From: an uncultured bacterium
GTDB lineage: Bacteria > Cyanobacteriota > Vampirovibrionia > Gastranaerophilales > Gastranaerophilaceae
Assembly (NCBI GenBank): GCA_902489575.1
Contig: CABUAQ010000043.1
Span: 1-14,735, forward strand
DNA length: 14,735 nt
Direction: 5' to 3'
Positions 13,210 to 14,735 of the stretch are shown piece by piece. Below the pieces are notes generated by a model. The model was not told the DNA's origin, did no database searches, and saw only the letters and a program-made list of their open reading frames with translations. Made by a program: the position numbers and the translations under genes. The number at the start of each line of letters is the position of its first letter. The first letter of the stretch is position 1.

Positions 13210-14613
13210 CTAAAATCTAAAATAAATGAACGGGTTGTATGTATACGATGCAATTGTTGCTGCTGATAATATGAATAGTATTAAAAGCCATATGTTAATA
13301 AATACTCTGCCAATTTTGTTTTTCACCTCAAGCATTTTTCTAAATAGCGGGACCGAGCATAAGATTGCACATATAAAAATTATTATTTCAAAACTATCTA
13401 TATAATGGTCTATACTGTACCCTGCATTGTTAATTCTTATAAACCCAAACATATTTTTTATGTATATCAAAGCATAAGTCAAAGTTTCAGCCCTGAATAA
13501 TACCCAACCTATTAAAAACGCAAGTATACAATAGATGTGTTGTACACATCTTATCCATATTTGGTGATGTTTTTCCTCAAACTCTTTTATATTTATTATT
13601 TTTTCGAAAATTATGAATAATCCATGCCAGATACCCCATACGACAAAATTCCACGCTGCACCATGCCAAACACCGGTTAACAAGAATACAATTCCTAAGT
13701 TTCTTAAAGTTTTAAGCTTGCCATTACGATTTCCTCCTAATGGTATATAAACATATTCTTTAAACCAAGTTGACAGAGATATGTGCCATCTTCTCCAAAA
13801 TTCTGTAATTGATTTTGAAATGTACGGATAGTTAAAGTTTTCAAGGAATTTAAAACCAAATATTAACCCAAGTCCAATCGCCATATCTGAGTATCCGCTA
13901 AAATCAAAATATAATTGAAAAGTGTATGCTATTGAGCCAATCCAGGCAATTAAAGGCGAAAAGGTATCTGGGTTTTGTGTAAATATTTTATCTGCAATTG
14001 CTCCCATTGTATTTGCAATTAACATTTTTTTAGATAATCCTATTATAAATTTTTTGACTCCCAGATTTACTTTTTCAAAATTAACTTCTCGTGAATCTAT
14101 TTGTTCTGCAACATCATGATATTTAACAATTGGTCCGGCTATTAATTGTGGAAATAAGCAAATATACAATGCTAATTTATAAATATCTTTTTGAACTTTG
14201 CAGTCGCCTCTGTATACATCCACAACATAAGACAAGGCTTGAAAGGTATAAAAAGATATTCCAATAGGCATAACTATATTTAATGGGCTGATATGAGAAT
14301 GAATAATGCTGTTCCAGTTTCCTATTAAAAAGTTGAAGTATTTAAAGTATATTAAGAATCCCAAATTTGATATAATTGTTAATATCAATATTAATTTTTT
14401 GTGATTTTTATATTTATTAACACCTATTGCACCAAGCCAATTTATTAAAATTGTTAAGAGCATTATAGCCAAATATTTTGGTTCACCCCAGGCATAGAAT
14501 ACAATACTTGCAATAAGTAATATCACGTTATGAAGTTCTTTTTTTGTAATCAAATATAATGCCAGAACTATTGGTAAGAACATAAATACAAAAGTCATAG
14601 TACTGAATAGCAT
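13210..14613 (-). CDS. MBOAT-family O-acyltransferase, AlgI/PatA-like
   Basis: This 467-residue polytopic inner-membrane protein should move acyl groups, usually acetyl, across the membrane toward an extracytoplasmic polysaccharide or wall polymer. It has about ten hydrophobic segments. The family core is plain: MPIGISFYTFQALSYVVDVYRG (115-136), LFPQLIAGPI (153-162), FDFSGYSDMAIGLG (236-249), FWRRWHISLSTWFKEYVYIPLGGNR (272-296), and LLTGVWHGAAWNFVVWG (311-327), with the catalytic His317 and the conserved His277. Length equals AlgI. Its start codon overlaps the stop of the preceding gene in the sequence TAATG, with GAGGAGG as ribosome site, so translation is coupled to that gene. AlgI-type proteins normally work with an SGNH/AlgJ/AlgX-like partner. 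The polymer acylated is unknown; DltB-type D-alanylation is less likely since no dlt gene is visible. Confidence 0.93.
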   Translation of the reverse strand: MLFSTMTFVFMFLPIVLALYLITKKELHNVILLIASIVFYAWGEPKYLAIMLLTILINWLGAIGVNKYKNHKKLILILTIISNLGFLIYFKYFNFLIGNWNSIIHSHISPLNIVMPIGISFYTFQALSYVVDVYRGDCKVQKDIYKLALYICLFPQLIAGPIVKYHDVAEQIDSREVNFEKVNLGVKKFIIGLSKKMLIANTMGAIADKIFTQNPDTFSPLIAWIGSIAYTFQLYFDFSGYSDMAIGLGLIFGFKFLENFNYPYISKSITEFWRRWHISLSTWFKEYVYIPLGGNRNGKLKTLRNLGIVFLLTGVWHGAAWNFVVWGIWHGLFIIFEKIINIKEFEEKHHQIWIRCVQHIYCILAFLIGWVLFRAETLTYALIYIKNMFGFIRINNAGYSIDHYIDSFEIIIFICAILCSVPLFRKMLEVKNKIGRVFINIWLLILFILSAATIASYTYNPFIYFRF

Positions 14614-14735
14614 TACTTGTCCTCCTCGAAAATGTCTTTTAGTTTATTTAGGTTTGCGGGGGTAATGCAAAATATCATTATATTAGGCTTATAATCCAGA
14701 ATGTTTTGTTTATAATATTTCATTATTTTAAATTC
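14613..14735 (-). CDS. C-terminal 40 residues of a gene cotranscribed with the MBOAT gene
   Basis: Only the end of this frame is inside the window: it is open from the edge to a TAA that overlaps the ATG of the MBOAT gene (TAATG). The tail reads ILDYKPNIMIFCITPANL and ends KDIFEEDK. Its pattern, Tyr-Lys-Pro-Asn/Asp followed by a short hydrophobic strand and then a leucine-containing helix, resembles the last strand of SGNH-hydrolase/AlgX-like partners of MBOAT acyltransferases (compare the generic form K-P-D-h-V-h-Y). That would make sense of the coupling, but 40 residues are too few for a firm call. The GAGGAGG ribosome site for the MBOAT gene lies within its last codons. Confidence 0.6.
   Translation of the reverse strand, partial: EFKIMKYYKQNILDYKPNIMIFCITPANLNKLKDIFEEDK

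Overview
The window looks like chromosomal core plus lineage-specific sequence from an AT-rich, probably anaerobic bacterium. The best guess is a non-photosynthetic relative of the cyanobacteria (Melainabacteria/Vampirovibrionia, for example Gastranaerophilales). This is inferred from three things: YidC carries a large beta-rich loop between its second and third membrane segments, as I recall for cyanobacterial YidC; a decayed prepilin has the leader core FTLAEVLISLGVIGVV, a style abundant in that group; and gcvPB sits beside a protein related to clostridial 2-hydroxyacyl-CoA dehydratases. No database search was possible, so the taxonomy is tentative.

Layout. (1) Positions 3599 to 1, minus strand: one tight transcription unit holding a FliA-like sigma factor, gcvPB (glycine decarboxylase subunit 2), a stand-alone HgdB/COG3581-type protein, and the N-terminal part of an unknown membrane protein cut by the window edge. 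(2) 3731-4588, plus: a tandem universal stress protein, divergent from the sigma gene. (3) 4594-5499, minus: an LD-carboxypeptidase of family S66, tail to tail with the stress protein and divergent from dnaX. (4) 5540-7513, plus: dnaX (DNA polymerase III gamma/tau), apparently read from a leaderless transcript. It ends at a bidirectional terminator shared with a small secreted protein (7551-7910, minus). (5) 7911-8191: a gene-free stretch of 281 bases with a plus-strand terminator that serves no visible gene, then a promoter. (6) 8192-9827, plus: a YcgR-like PilZ protein followed 7 bases later by a short PLP-dependent Orn/Lys/Arg decarboxylase-family protein. (7) 9828-10064: an imperfect hairpin and a decayed prepilin N-terminus. 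(8) 10065-14735, minus: in order of transcription, the tail of an unknown gene, an AlgI-like MBOAT O-acyltransferase, yidC with its own promoter, a terminator, queA, and a lytic transglycosylase without a signal peptide.

Functional picture. Most genes are housekeeping: replication (dnaX), tRNA modification (queA), membrane protein insertion (yidC), one-carbon/glycine metabolism (gcvPB) and wall recycling or remodelling (LD-carboxypeptidase, lytic transglycosylase). The less ordinary parts are gcvPB separated from gcvPA and placed behind a sigma factor, c-di-GMP sensing (PilZ) coupled to a shortened decarboxylase, surface polymer acylation (MBOAT), and several unexplained intergenic signals. 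I saw no tRNA, rRNA, CRISPR array, insertion sequence or phage gene. No complete undescribed system is evident; the best leads are the leaderless dnaX start, the orphan terminator near 8083-8110, and the pilin remnant with the hairpin before it.
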